A DNA stretch of 64,000 nt. It comes from Flavobacterium sp. AED. Lineage in GTDB: Bacteria; Bacteroidota; Bacteroidia; Flavobacteriales; Flavobacteriaceae. Below the pieces are notes generated by a model. The model did no database searches. It was given only the letters and a program-made list of their open reading frames with translations, and was not told where the DNA came from. This document shows, piece after piece, positions 35,062 through 44,107 of this stretch. Position numbers and translations under genes: made by a program. Positions within the stretch are counted from its first letter, which is position 1; the number at the start of each line of letters is the position of its first letter. The DNA is taken from positions 1,612,001 through 1,676,000 of the forward strand of contig NZ_JSYM01000001.1 in assembly GCF_000812945.1 (NCBI RefSeq), read 5' to 3'.

Positions 35062-35592
35062 CTAATTGTTAAATTGTTTAAAAAGTTCCCAAACTACAAT
35101 CCCTGCGCTTACTGAGATATTTAAAGAATGTTTGGTTCCTAATTGTGGAATTTCAATACAACCATCACATAATGCAACTGCTTCCTGAGAAACGCCGTAA
35201 ACCTCATTTCCAAAAACTAAAGCATATTTTTTATTTTTCTCAACTTCAAAATCGTGAAGAAAAATGGCGCTTTCCACTTGTTCAATAGCAAGTGTGGTAA
35301 TGCTTTCTTCTTTTAATTTATTAATAACTTCAAGGATGCTGTCATTATGTTCCCAAGTTACTGTTTCGGTAGCGCCAAGTGCAGTTTTATGAATTTCTTT
35401 GTTTGGAGGTGTTGCAGTAATACCGCATAAATATATTTTTTCTATTAAAAACGCATCGGCAGTTCTAAATACAGAACCTATATTGTGTAAACTCCTAATG
35501 TCGTCCAATACTAAAATAAGCGGTGTTTTTTCAGATTGTTTAAATGCTTCAATAGATTTTCTTTCGAGTTCGCTGTTTTCCAGTTTTCTCAT
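35062..35592 (-). CDS. TrmH/SpoU family RNA 2'-O-methyltransferase
   Basis: 176 residues, a short SPOUT methylase. The three family motifs are present: NIGSVFRTADAF (about 37-48), VFGNEVYGVS (about 130-139) and LNISVSAGIVVWE near the end, forming the trefoil-knot SAM site. Whether it modifies tRNA or rRNA cannot be told from sequence. Lies downstream of the DUF1573 gene but behind a terminator. Confidence 0.9.
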   Translation of the reverse strand: MRKLENSELERKSIEAFKQSEKTPLILVLDDIRSLHNIGSVFRTADAFLIEKIYLCGITATPPNKEIHKTALGATETVTWEHNDSILEVINKLKEESITTLAIEQVESAIFLHDFEVEKNKKYALVFGNEVYGVSQEAVALCDGCIEIPQLGTKHSLNISVSAGIVVWELFKQFNN

Positions 35593-35614
35593 ATTTTTTT
35601 GGGTTTATTTCAAT

Positions 35615-35647
35615 AAAAAAAGCTTCCCTAATTTAGGAAGCTTTTTT
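35615..35647 (-). terminator. Terminator of the DUF1573 gene
   Basis: AAAAAGCTTCC and GGAAGCTTTTT (to 35646), 11-bp perfect arms with an 8-nt loop and flanking A/T runs, so usable in both directions. Confidence 0.82.
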
Positions 35648-35666
35648 ATTATAATTAATTTAGAAT

Positions 35667-36125
35667 TTAGCTTTTTGGTGCATCATCTGCTAAAACTGTA
35701 CCTTTTATAGTAAGTACTTTAGTTGGTTGTCCTTCAGCATTTGAAGTTACAGTTACGGTTTTTGTAAATGCACCAACTCTGTCAGTAGCATATTTAACAC
35801 CAATAATACCTTTTGCTCCTGGAGCAATTGGCTCTTTTGGAGTAGTAGGAACAGTACATCCACATGAACCTTGAGTATTGGTAATGATTAACGGTTTGTT
35901 ACCATTATTAGTAAAAACAAATTCACGTTTACCATCTGCATTGTGGGCAACCGTACCATAATCGATAGTTTCAGTTACAAAAACCATTCCGGCACCATCT
36001 ACTTTTGGAGTAGAAACTTTAGCAGTTGTAGCTTTTATTTTTTTTGTAACTTTTGATGTTTCTTGTGCATTAGAAGCTGTAACTCCTAATACTAATAATA
36101 ACGCTAGTGTAACTATTTTTTTCAT
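35667..36125 (-). CDS. DUF1573 domain exported protein
   Basis: 152 residues: signal peptide (1-20, ending SNA), then a DUF1573 immunoglobulin-like domain with TIDYGTVAHNADGKREFVFTN-type strands and the conserved TNTQGSCGCTVP Cys pair (CGC). DUF1573 proteins are abundant periplasmic or surface proteins in Bacteroidetes with no fixed role. -7 box TAAATTTG on the minus strand at 36159-36152. Confidence 0.88.
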   Translation of the reverse strand: MKKIVTLALLLVLGVTASNAQETSKVTKKIKATTAKVSTPKVDGAGMVFVTETIDYGTVAHNADGKREFVFTNNGNKPLIITNTQGSCGCTVPTTPKEPIAPGAKGIIGVKYATDRVGAFTKTVTVTSNAEGQPTKVLTIKGTVLADDAPKS

Positions 36126-36151
36126 TTTCTTGTTTTTTTTAATTAGTTAAA

Positions 36152-36159
36152 CAAATTTA
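36152..36159 (-). promoter_or_regulatory. -7 element of the DUF1573 gene
   Basis: TAAATTTG on the minus strand, 27 nt before the ATG; no TTG at the -33 distance. Confidence 0.4.
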
Positions 36160-36286
36160 AAGAAAAAATCATGCCATTAGCTTAATTTTTCCTTAAAAAA
36201 ATTAATTTTTTGAAGTGTTACTTATTCGCTTTAAAATATTTAAATTCGCTGACACATTTTTTTTCATTTTTTAAATATAAAATAAC

Positions 36287-38893
36287 TTGGCATCTAAAGA
36301 GAAAACGGTTAAAGAAACGCCTTTAATGAAACAATATAATGAGATCAAAAGGAAATATCCGGATGCGTGTTTATTGTTTAGAGTAGGGGATTTTTATGAA
36401 ACTTTTGGAGAAGATGCTGTTCGTGCTTCAAAAATTCTCGGAATAACATTGACCAAAAGAGGGGCAGGTTCAGAAACGGAGACTGCACTGGCAGGCTTTC
36501 CTCATCATTCTATAAATACATATTTGCCAAAATTAGTTAAAGCGGGACTTCGGGTTGCTATTTGTGATCAGCTTGAAGATCCAAAAATGACAAAAACTAT
36601 TGTGAAACGCGGTGTTACAGAGCTTGTAACTCCCGGGGTTTCCATGAATGATGAGGTTTTGCAATCTAAAACGAATAATTTTTTAGCGGCTGTTTTCTTT
36701 GCTAATAAATCAATAGGAATTTCATTTTTGGATGTTTCTACGGGTGAGTTTTTAACAGCGCAAGGAAATGCAGAATATATTGATAAGTTGCTTCAGAATT
36801 TCAATCCCAGCGAAGTTTTAATTCCAAAAAATAATAAAAATGATTTCCGAGAAATTTTTGGAGATGATTATCATATTTTTTACTTGGAAGATTGGGTTTA
36901 TAAAGAAGATTACGCATTCGAAACCTTAACCAAGCATTTTCAAACTGTTTCTTTAAAAGGATTTGGAATCGAGGAATTGAAAGAAGGGATTATTGCTTCG
37001 GGAGCGATTTTGTATTATTTGTCCGAAACGCAACATAATAGAGTACAACATATAACAGCTATTCAGCGTATTGCCGAAGATGCTTATGTTTGGATGGACC
37101 GATTTACAATTCGAAATCTGGAATTGTATCACAGTTATAATCCTAATGCGGTGACGCTTTTAGATGTTATTGATAAAACGCTTTCGCCAATGGGTGGGCG
37201 ATTATTAAAGCGGTGGTTAGCGCTTCCTTTAAAAGATAGTGCTAAGATTCAAAGTCGTCATCAAGTGGTTTCTTATTTAAAAGAACATCAGGATGTTTTG
37301 AAAAACATTCAAAATCAAATCAAACAAATCTCAGATTTGGAACGTTTGATCTCGAAAATTGCTGCTGGAAAAGTTTCACCCCGCGAAATAGTTTATTTAA
37401 AAGAATCATTGGATGCCATTATTCCAATAAAAACCTTGGCGTTAGAAAGTCCGCAAGAGGCAGTAAAAGTAATTGGCGATAGTTTGCACAGTTGTGAATT
37501 ATTGCGTGAAAAAATCAAAACCGTTTTAAATCAAGATGCTCCTGTGGCTATTGCCAAAGGAAATGCTATCGCCAAAGGAATCAATGCGGAATTAGATGAT
37601 TTACGGGCTATATCGACTTCAGGAAAAGAATTCTTGGAAGGAATAGAAAAACGAGAGTCGCAATTGACGGGAATCTCCTCGTTGAAAATTTCCTTTAATA
37701 ATGTTTTTGGATATTACATCGAAGTTCGAAACTTACATAAAGATAAAGTACCGACAGAATGGATTCGAAAACAAACTTTGGTCAATGCAGAGCGTTATAT
37801 TACGGAGGAATTAAAAGAATATGAAACTAAAATTCTTGGTGCCGAAGAAAAAATTCATAAGATAGAAGTAGAATTATTTGAACAATTGGTGAGTTGGATT
37901 GCTACTTATATCAAACCGGTTCAAATGAATGCTAATCTGGTAGCGCAACTGGATTGTTTGTGTTCTTTTACTCAATTAGCTATCGAAAATAAATATGTTT
38001 GTCCTGAACTAGACGAAACATTCGAACTGGAAATTAAAAACGGAAGACATCCTGTTATCGAAAAGCAATTGCCGGTAGGAATGCCTTATATAGCCAATGA
38101 TGTTTTCTTGGATAGAGAAACGCAGCAATTGATTATGATAACTGGTCCGAATATGTCTGGAAAGTCTGCTATTTTACGCCAAACGGCTTTAATTGTACTG
38201 TTGTCTCAAATGGGGAGTTTTGTTCCTGCAGACAGCGTGAGAATGGGAATTGTCGATAAAATATTTACCAGAGTAGGGGCGAGTGATAATATTTCGATGG
38301 GAGAATCTACTTTCATGGTCGAAATGAATGAAACAGCCTCTATCTTGAACAATATTTCTGATAGAAGTTTAGTGCTTTTAGATGAAATAGGAAGAGGGAC
38401 GAGTACTTATGACGGAATTTCTATTGCATGGGCAATTGCGGAGTTCTTACACGAACATCCTTCAAAACCTAAAACACTATTTGCAACGCATTATCATGAG
38501 TTGAATGAAATGAGTGAATCTTTACCTAGAATTCAGAATTATAATGTTGCTGTCAAAGAATTGAAAGATACCGTACTTTTTATTCGAAAATTAGTAAAAG
38601 GAGGAAGTGCGCATAGTTTTGGAATACATGTGGCTAAAATGGCTGGAATGCCTCAAATTGTAATTTTGAAAGCACAGAAGCTTTTGAAAAAATTAGAAAA
38701 AAATCATTCGAGCGATGCGCTGAACGGAATTAAAGCCGCAAAAGACGAAATGCAAATGAGCTTCTTTAATCTGGACGATCCTTTATTGGAGGAAATCAAA
38801 GAAGAGATCATAAACTTAGATATAAATACCATTACGCCTATGGAAGCGTTGATGAAACTTAATGAAATTAAAAGAATGTTAACCAGAAAATAA
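36287..38893 (+). CDS. mutS: DNA mismatch repair protein MutS, TTG start
   Basis: 868 residues. Start chosen at TTG 36287 because the mismatch-reading domain begins at once (ETPLMKQYNEIKRKYPDACLLFRVGDFYE); the first internal ATG at residue 14 would trim the conserved N-terminus. Mismatch-wedge Phe36-Tyr-Glu38, Walker A GPNMSGKS (620-627), Walker B LVLLDEIGRGTS, and the THYHEL signature are present. Recognises mismatches and recruits MutL (not in this window). Full length for MutS1. Confidence 0.96.
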   Translation: MASKEKTVKETPLMKQYNEIKRKYPDACLLFRVGDFYETFGEDAVRASKILGITLTKRGAGSETETALAGFPHHSINTYLPKLVKAGLRVAICDQLEDPKMTKTIVKRGVTELVTPGVSMNDEVLQSKTNNFLAAVFFANKSIGISFLDVSTGEFLTAQGNAEYIDKLLQNFNPSEVLIPKNNKNDFREIFGDDYHIFYLEDWVYKEDYAFETLTKHFQTVSLKGFGIEELKEGIIASGAILYYLSETQHNRVQHITAIQRIAEDAYVWMDRFTIRNLELYHSYNPNAVTLLDVIDKTLSPMGGRLLKRWLALPLKDSAKIQSRHQVVSYLKEHQDVLKNIQNQIKQISDLERLISKIAAGKVSPREIVYLKESLDAIIPIKTLALESPQEAVKVIGDSLHSCELLREKIKTVLNQDAPVAIAKGNAIAKGINAELDDLRAISTSGKEFLEGIEKRESQLTGISSLKISFNNVFGYYIEVRNLHKDKVPTEWIRKQTLVNAERYITEELKEYETKILGAEEKIHKIEVELFEQLVSWIATYIKPVQMNANLVAQLDCLCSFTQLAIENKYVCPELDETFELEIKNGRHPVIEKQLPVGMPYIANDVFLDRETQQLIMITGPNMSGKSAILRQTALIVLLSQMGSFVPADSVRMGIVDKIFTRVGASDNISMGESTFMVEMNETASILNNISDRSLVLLDEIGRGTSTYDGISIAWAIAEFLHEHPSKPKTLFATHYHELNEMSESLPRIQNYNVAVKELKDTVLFIRKLVKGGSAHSFGIHVAKMAGMPQIVILKAQKLLKKLEKNHSSDALNGIKAAKDEMQMSFFNLDDPLLEEIKEEIINLDINTITPMEALMKLNEIKRMLTRK

Positions 38894-38962
38894 TTTATTT
38901 TGTTTTAAAGTTTACGTTATCAGAAAGTTAACTTTTATCTGTGATTTTTTTATAAAAAAGAC

Positions 38963-38992
38963 TTGTTTAATTCAATAAATGTCCTAAATTTG
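38963..38992 (+). promoter_or_regulatory. Promoter of the tRNA-Gly/tRNA-Leu unit
   Basis: TTG (38963-38965), exactly 19 nt, TAAATTTG (38985-38992), ending 49 nt before tRNA-Gly. A textbook match to the Bacteroidetes consensus. Confidence 0.75.
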
Positions 38993-39041
38993 CATCCGCA
39001 ATACAGAACAAGTATCGCGGTTCTTTCTAAGAATTGAAAAT

Positions 39042-39117
39042 GCGAAAATAGCTCAGTTGGTAGAGCGCGACCTTGCCAAGGTCGAGGTCGCGGGTTCGAG
39101 CCCCGTTTTTCGCTCCA
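39042..39117 (+). tRNA. tRNA-Gly (anticodon GCC)
   Basis: Acceptor GCGAAAA pairs with TTTTCGC; anticodon arm CGACC-TTGCCAA-GGTCG gives GCC; T-arm loop TTCGAGC. The CCA end is encoded (39115-39117). Confidence 0.95.
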
Positions 39118-39129
39118 ACACCACATAAT

Positions 39130-39215
39130 GCTCGGATGGTGAAATTGGTAGACACGCTGGACTTAAAATCCAGTGAACAGCAATGTTCGTGCGGGTTCAA
39201 GTCCCGCTCTGAGTA
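39130..39215 (+). tRNA. tRNA-Leu (anticodon TAA)
   Basis: Acceptor GCTCGGA pairs with TCTGAGT with two wobbles; anticodon arm CTGGA-CTTAAAA-TCCAG gives TAA; long variable arm typical of tRNA-Leu; CCA is not encoded. Twelve nt behind tRNA-Gly, so co-transcribed. Confidence 0.93.
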
Positions 39216-39217
39216 CT

Positions 39218-39249
39218 AAAAAGCTTCAAACTATGTTTGGAGCTTTTTT
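39218..39249 (+). terminator. Terminator of the tRNA unit
   Basis: AAAAAGCTTCAAAC (39218-39231) pairs with GTTTGGAGCTTTTT around a TAT loop with one T-G wobble, then more T. Confidence 0.85.
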
Positions 39250-39339
39250 TATTTTATAGAAATTTGTAATTGTGAAGAAAGTAATTTTTATAAAAGTGAA
39301 TTCTAAGCTCCACGTTTAGAATCTAAAATCTAAAATTTC

Positions 39340-39687
39340 ATGGGGGCTTTTGTTATTAGTAAACGATTTAATGATGAGTATAAATTTGTTTTCACTTCTA
39401 GGAAGGGAAAAATTATTTTTACAAGCTTAAGTTATGAGCTCAATTTTGAGTGTCAGGAGGATATTGAAAAGTTAAAGGAAGATATTGTCTCAGCTGACTT
39501 TTTAAAGTTTAAGTCGTCCAGTGGAAAGTATTTTTTTAAACTGATGTTTCGAGGGAGTCATTTTGCGACAAGCAGAAAATATACTACTTCGTTAATGCTG
39601 GAGAAGGGAATAAAAGAAATTGTTTTATATGCTTCAAAAGCAGAAATATTAGATTTTTCAGTAGATCATTTCGTTTTCACTGATTGA
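39340..39687 (+). CDS. YegP-like DUF1508 protein
   Basis: 115 residues with the YegP (DUF1508) double-repeat layout: strand-turn-strand units starting FVISKRFNDEYKFVFTSRKGKIIFTSLSYEL and KFKSSSGKYFFKLMFRGSHFATSRKYTT. Family members usually read '..GxYRFxLKAxNGEVI..SExY'; here both repeats are recognisable but divergent. Cytoplasmic, function unknown. Single gene between tRNA-Leu and a cluster of hairpins. Confidence 0.72.
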   Translation: MGAFVISKRFNDEYKFVFTSRKGKIIFTSLSYELNFECQEDIEKLKEDIVSADFLKFKSSSGKYFFKLMFRGSHFATSRKYTTSLMLEKGIKEIVLYASKAEILDFSVDHFVFTD

Positions 39688-39710
39688 GAGTTTATTGTGA
39701 ATATTGGTAA

Positions 39711-39817
39711 AAAAGAGAGCCGTGTAATTAACACGGCTCTCTTTTTGTATTATATCAGCTTTTTTAAAGGGCTGATATAAATAACTAAAAAAGCCATCTC
39801 GCTTAGCGGATGGCTTT
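39711..39817. terminator. Three consecutive hairpins between convergent genes
   Basis: Hairpin 1: AAAAGAGAGCCGTGT (39711-39725) with ACACGGCTCTCTTTT (39731-39745), + strand terminator. Hairpin 2: TTATATCAGC (39750-39759) with GCTGATATAA (39771-39780). Hairpin 3: AAAGCCATC (39790-39798) with GATGGCTTT (39809-39817), followed by T on the minus strand, terminating the 39843 gene. Confidence 0.8.
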
Positions 39818-39842
39818 AAAATTTTTAGAATTTAAATTCTAA

Positions 39843-40067
39843 TTATTTTTTTGCAGCTTCAGTTGCAGTTTTTGCAGCGTCAGTAGCAACAGCAGCAGCA
39901 GAATCAACTACAACAGCAGCAGAATCAACTACAGCAGCAGCAGAATCAACAACAACAGCAGCAGAATCAACTACAGCAGCAGCGTCTTCAGCAGGAGCTT
40001 CAGCTTTTTTACATGATACAACAGTTAAAACAGCAACAACAGCTAAACTTAAAAATACTTTTTTCAT
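39843..40067 (-). CDS. Small Ala/Val-rich heptad-repeat lipoprotein
   Basis: 74 residues. Signal ending VVSC (lipobox Cys19), then KKAEAPAED. Residues 33-60 are four heptads, alternating VDSAAVV and VDSAAAV, followed by an Ala/Thr/Lys tail ending EAAKK. The 21-bp unit is repeated four times in DNA (39888-39971). The repeat should form a long helix or coiled coil on the membrane surface, somewhat like Braun-type lipoproteins (inference). Related in layout to the 44108 gene. -7 box TATCTTTG upstream. Confidence 0.8.
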   Translation of the reverse strand: MKKVFLSLAVVAVLTVVSCKKAEAPAEDAAAVVDSAAVVVDSAAAVVDSAAVVVDSAAAVATDAAKTATEAAKK

Positions 40068-40378
40068 CTTACTTTATTATAAAAGGTTAATTATTAATTC
40101 GTGGCAAAGATATAAATTTTTTAATATGTAAAATATTTTTTTATTTTTTTTTTAAAAAATAATATTTTTTGTCAACATTCTCATTTACAGCAACTATTAT
40201 GCCAGAAGGGTGTTTTTGCGAATTATTCGGCTCATATTTAATAAATGATACTCTTACAAAATTTTGCTTAAAGCAATTTTAATTAATTTAATACTCTTTG
40301 CATAATGTAATTAAGAATAAACCGAACAATTAAGGTACTTGCATTAGATACTCTTTTTATTTAATTAATTCTAAAATA
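40068..40378. other. AT-rich spacer, mostly featureless
   Basis: 311 bp. It holds the minus-strand -7 box TATCTTTG (40112-40105) for the 40067 gene, a long A/T tract (about 40130-40170), and two copies of ATACTCTTT (40291-40299, 40348-40356). I see no gene. Confidence 0.5.
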
Positions 40379-41626
40379 TTAATGTGTTTCAAAATTTGTA
40401 ATGGTATTCATGATCACATTTGTGGCGCCTTTATTCATTTGTACAAAAGTGCCGCAAATATGCCCTCTTTCCTGTCGTTCTACCTCGTTTAGAATTAAAT
40501 TTGTAAAAGCAGTATCGAGTTCCTTTTTATTGGAAACAGAAACGCATCCTTCCAGATTCACTAAAGCAGTTGCTTCGGCAAAATGGGAATAATTTGGTCC
40601 TATTACTGTTGGAACACCAAAAGTGGCGGGCTCAAGGATGTTATGTACGCCGGGGTTTCCAAAGCCACCGCCAACATAAGCAATGTCAGCATAACTATAT
40701 ATTTTGGTCAGGATGCCAATAGTATTAATGATTAAAACATCGTATTCAGCTAGCGTTTTATTTTCTTTTTCAGAAAAAAGAATGGGTTTTTTAGTAATGC
40801 TATTTTTTAGTTGTTGAATTTGTTCGTTTTTTATGTTGTGAGGTGCAATTATAAATTTGACATTGTAATTATTCGAATTTATAAAATCGACTAGTAAATT
40901 TTCATCTTTTGGCCAAGAACTGCCAATCACAATAGTTAGGGTGTCATTTTTAAAATCAGCAATAAAATCCAAAGTATTATCTTTTTCTAAAATCGCAACA
41001 ACCCTGTCAAAACGAGTATCTCCAGAAACGGCTACATTTGTTTTGCCTAATTGCAGCAATAACTTTTTGGAGTTTTCATTTTGTACGAAAAAATAAGTGA
41101 AGGTGTCCAGGGCTTTTCTATAAAAGCCACCATACCATTTAAAAAACATTTGGTTTTCTCTTAGGATACCGGAAATCAAATAAGTGGGTGTGTTTTGTTT
41201 TTTAAGTTCGCTTAAATAGTTCAGCCAATATTCATATTTGATAAAAAATACTAAATCCGGGTGTACGAGTTTTAAAAACTCCTGCGCATTTTTTTTAGTG
41301 TCCAAAGGCAGATAAACAGTGACATCAGCGACGGTATTGTTTTTGCGTACTTCATAACCCGAAGGCGAAAAAAAGGTAACCACAATTTTATGCAGAGGGA
41401 ATTTTTCTTTAATTTTTTCAATCACAGGTAAGCCTTGTTCGTATTCGCCTAATGAGGCGGCGTGAAACCAAATTGTTTTATCGGAAGGTTTTATTTTTTG
41501 TTCCAATGTAGGGAAAACAACTTTCCGACCGTCCACAAAAAGTTTGATTTTTGGGCTAAAAAGTGCTACGATTTTTAATATAAAACCAGCAATCCGAACA
41601 ATAAGATTATAGAGAAAAAGCATCAT
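40379..41626 (-). CDS. waaA: 3-deoxy-D-manno-octulosonic acid (Kdo) transferase
   Basis: 415 residues: N-terminal membrane anchor (about 1-22), then a GT-B fold GT30 enzyme with FHAASLGEYEQGLP (acceptor-side, catalytic Glu region), IGSSWPKDE and YVGGGFGNPGVHNILEP (CMP-Kdo site). Adds Kdo to lipid A precursor at the inner membrane. Monocistronic. The length fits bacterial WaaA. Confidence 0.92.
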   Translation of the reverse strand: MMLFLYNLIVRIAGFILKIVALFSPKIKLFVDGRKVVFPTLEQKIKPSDKTIWFHAASLGEYEQGLPVIEKIKEKFPLHKIVVTFFSPSGYEVRKNNTVADVTVYLPLDTKKNAQEFLKLVHPDLVFFIKYEYWLNYLSELKKQNTPTYLISGILRENQMFFKWYGGFYRKALDTFTYFFVQNENSKKLLLQLGKTNVAVSGDTRFDRVVAILEKDNTLDFIADFKNDTLTIVIGSSWPKDENLLVDFINSNNYNVKFIIAPHNIKNEQIQQLKNSITKKPILFSEKENKTLAEYDVLIINTIGILTKIYSYADIAYVGGGFGNPGVHNILEPATFGVPTVIGPNYSHFAEATALVNLEGCVSVSNKKELDTAFTNLILNEVERQERGHICGTFVQMNKGATNVIMNTITNFETH

Positions 41627-41752
41627 TGAAATTTTGGGGCTAAAATACGTTTTCTTTATATTAATTTCTTCTGAAAGAAATATTTAAATTTTTGGCTGTC
41701 AGGAACACGATTTTTTATTTCATTGGAATACTTTTTTTTAATTTGGGTTTCA

Positions 41753-41783
41753 TTGGTTTAAACTCATTAAATAACTATTTTTG
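41753..41783 (+). promoter_or_regulatory. Promoter of the DegT-family gene
   Basis: TTG (41753-41755), 20-nt spacer, TATTTTTG (41776-41783); leader of about 65 nt. Confidence 0.55.
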
Positions 41784-41853
41784 TTCTTCGTTTTAAGAAA
41801 GTGTCAGTTGTTTCCAGAAACGCTAAACTTTCGAACTTTAAACAAAAATTTCA

Positions 41854-42984
41854 ATGAAAAAAATCCAAATGGTTGACCTAAAAAGTCAATACGATAAAAT
41901 TGCAACCGTTGTAAATACCTCTATTCAAGAAGTTTTAGATACCAATACATATATCAACGGACCTCAAGTTCATCAATTTCAAAAGTCTTTAGAAGAATAT
42001 TTAGGCGTAAAGCATGTAATTCCATGTGCAAATGGAACTGATGCCTTGCAAATAGCCATGATGGGACTGGATTTAAAACCTGGTGATGAAGTTATTACTG
42101 CCGATTTTACTTTTGCAGCGACAGTGGAAGTGATTGCTTTACTGCAATTAACGCCCGTTTTAGTTGATGTGGATCTATTCAATATGAATATTTCTATTGA
42201 AGGAATTAAAAAAGCGATTACGCCAAAAACCAAAGCGATTGTACCTGTACATTTGTTTGGTCGTGCTGCCAATATGGAAGCCATTATGGCTATTGCCAAC
42301 GAGTATAATTTATATGTTATTGAAGATAATGCACAAGCTATTGGAGCCAATTGTAAATCTTCCGATGGAACCAAAAAGAAAGCTGGAACGATTGGACACG
42401 TAGGGGCTACTTCATTTTTTCCTTCCAAAAATCTTGGATGTTATGGAGATGGTGGTGCTATTTTTACAAATGATGATGCTTTGGCACACAAACTTCGCGG
42501 AATTGTAAATCACGGAATGTATGAACGCTATCATCACGATGTAGTAGGAGTGAATTCACGTTTAGACAGTATTCAAGCAGCTGTTTTGAATGCTAAATTG
42601 CCATTATTAGACGAATACAGTAAAGCACGACAAGATGCTGCCAGAAAATATTCTACTGCTTTTGAAGGGCATAAAAATATTATTGCACCAAGCATTTGTG
42701 ATATTTGTGATTGCCATGTTTTTCATCAATACACGTTACGCATTATTGATGCAGATAGAAATGGTTTAATGCAGCATTTATTAGATAAAGGCATTCCATG
42801 TGCTATTTATTATCCAATTCCGCTACATTCACAAAAAGCATACATGGACTCGCGTTACAAAGAAGAAGATTTTCCGGTAACCAATCAGTTAGTCAAAGAG
42901 GTACTTTCTTTGCCAATGCACACTGAACTGGATGATGAGCAAATAAAATTTATCACGGAAAGTGTTTTAGAGTTTTTAAAATAA
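41854..42984 (+). CDS. DegT/DnrJ/EryC1/StrS sugar aminotransferase
   Basis: 376 residues. PLP enzyme of the DegT family: ALQIAMMGLDLKPGDEVI (substrate loop), VIEDNAQAIGA, and PLP Lys192 in SFFPSKNLGCYGDGG. Transfers an amino group to a nucleotide-linked keto-sugar, used in polysaccharide or O-antigen synthesis. galE follows 78 nt later on the same strand but behind a terminator (42993-43017), so shared sugar metabolism is suggested rather than proved. Exact sugar unknown. Confidence 0.92.
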   Translation: MKKIQMVDLKSQYDKIATVVNTSIQEVLDTNTYINGPQVHQFQKSLEEYLGVKHVIPCANGTDALQIAMMGLDLKPGDEVITADFTFAATVEVIALLQLTPVLVDVDLFNMNISIEGIKKAITPKTKAIVPVHLFGRAANMEAIMAIANEYNLYVIEDNAQAIGANCKSSDGTKKKAGTIGHVGATSFFPSKNLGCYGDGGAIFTNDDALAHKLRGIVNHGMYERYHHDVVGVNSRLDSIQAAVLNAKLPLLDEYSKARQDAARKYSTAFEGHKNIIAPSICDICDCHVFHQYTLRIIDADRNGLMQHLLDKGIPCAIYYPIPLHSQKAYMDSRYKEEDFPVTNQLVKEVLSLPMHTELDDEQIKFITESVLEFLK

Positions 42985-42992
42985 TAATACAG

Positions 42993-43017
42993 AGACGCAA
43001 TTTATTGCGTCTTTTTT
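42993..43017 (+). terminator. Terminator of the DegT-family gene
   Basis: AGACGCAAT (42993-43001), TT loop, ATTGCGTCT (43004-43012), T run. Confidence 0.85.
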
Positions 43018-43062
43018 ATAAAATGAGATGTGAAAAATCACATTCATAACAAGATATAAGCG

Positions 43063-44076
43063 ATGAAAATACTAGTAACAGGAGGGTTGGGTTTTATTGG
43101 CTCACATACCGTTGTCGAATTGCAAAACGAAGGTTTTGAAGTACTAGTTGTGGATAATCTTTCTAATACATCATTGAATGTGTTAGACGGGATTCAGAAT
43201 ATTACCGGAAAAATTCCTGCTTTCGAAAAGCTTGATTTGCGCAAAAAAGAAAAAGTACAGGATTTTTTCAAAAGGCATCACGATATTTCAGGAGTGATAC
43301 ACTTTGCGGCTTCAAAAGCAGTTGGGGAAAGTGTTGAAAATCCATTGTTATATTATGAAAATAATATTAATACGTTAGTTTACTTGCTTCAAGAATTACA
43401 GAAAAAGCCGGAAGCAAATTTCATTTTCAGTTCGTCTTGTACCGTTTACGGTCAAGCTGAAAAGATGCCAATTACTGAAGATGCTTCTATTCAAGCCGCC
43501 ATGTCTCCTTATGGGAATACAAAGCAAATTGGGGAGGAAATTATCACCGATACTGCCAAAGTAACTAATATTAATGTAATTTTGTTGCGTTATTTCAATC
43601 CAATTGGAGCACACCCATCAACTGAAATAGGGGAATTACCTATTGGAGTTCCTCAAAATTTAGTGCCATTTATCACTCAAACCGGTTTAGGTTTGCGAAA
43701 AGAATTATCAGTTTACGGCGATGATTATCCTACGCCTGATGGTACAGCTGTACGGGATTATATTCATGTAGTTGATTTGGCGAAAGCCCATGTTATTGCT
43801 TTACAACGGTTATTAAATAAAAGGAATACTGCCAAAGTTGAAATCTTTAATCTGGGAACCGGAACCGGAAGCTCCGTTTTAGAAGTCATTCATACTTTCG
43901 AAAAAGTAAGCGGACAAAAATTACCTTATAAAATAGTTGCCCGTAGAGAAGGGGATATTACATCCGCTTATGCCAATACGGATAAAGCAAACAATATTCT
44001 GGGATGGAAAGCACAATCAACACTGGAAGAAGCGTTGGCAAGTGCCTGGAAGTGGGAACAGAAGATTAGAAAATAA
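43063..44076 (+). CDS. galE: UDP-glucose 4-epimerase
   Basis: 337 residues, extended SDR fold. NAD site GGLGFIGSH (7-15); catalytic SSCTVYG with the YxxxK pair in SPYGNTK; FNPIGAHPS and the C-terminal sugar pocket (YANTDKA, LGWKA). Interconverts UDP-glucose and UDP-galactose for surface glycans. Standard length. Shared terminator at 44078-44103. Confidence 0.95.
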   Translation: MKILVTGGLGFIGSHTVVELQNEGFEVLVVDNLSNTSLNVLDGIQNITGKIPAFEKLDLRKKEKVQDFFKRHHDISGVIHFAASKAVGESVENPLLYYENNINTLVYLLQELQKKPEANFIFSSSCTVYGQAEKMPITEDASIQAAMSPYGNTKQIGEEIITDTAKVTNINVILLRYFNPIGAHPSTEIGELPIGVPQNLVPFITQTGLGLRKELSVYGDDYPTPDGTAVRDYIHVVDLAKAHVIALQRLLNKRNTAKVEIFNLGTGTGSSVLEVIHTFEKVSGQKLPYKIVARREGDITSAYANTDKANNILGWKAQSTLEEALASAWKWEQKIRK

Positions 44077-44077
44077 A

Positions 44078-44103
44078 AAAAGGCTGTCAACGACAGCCTT
44101 TTT
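44078..44103. terminator. Bidirectional terminator of galE and the 44108 gene
   Basis: AAAAGGCTGTC (44078-44088) and GACAGCCTTTT (44092-44102) around AAC, with A/T runs on both sides, between convergent genes. Confidence 0.88.
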
Positions 44104-44107
44104 GGGA

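Noticed and set aside
39843..40067. A simple GCAGCA low-complexity tract instead of a gene
   Set aside because: A proper start, lipoprotein signal, heptad register and a downstream terminator show that it is coding.
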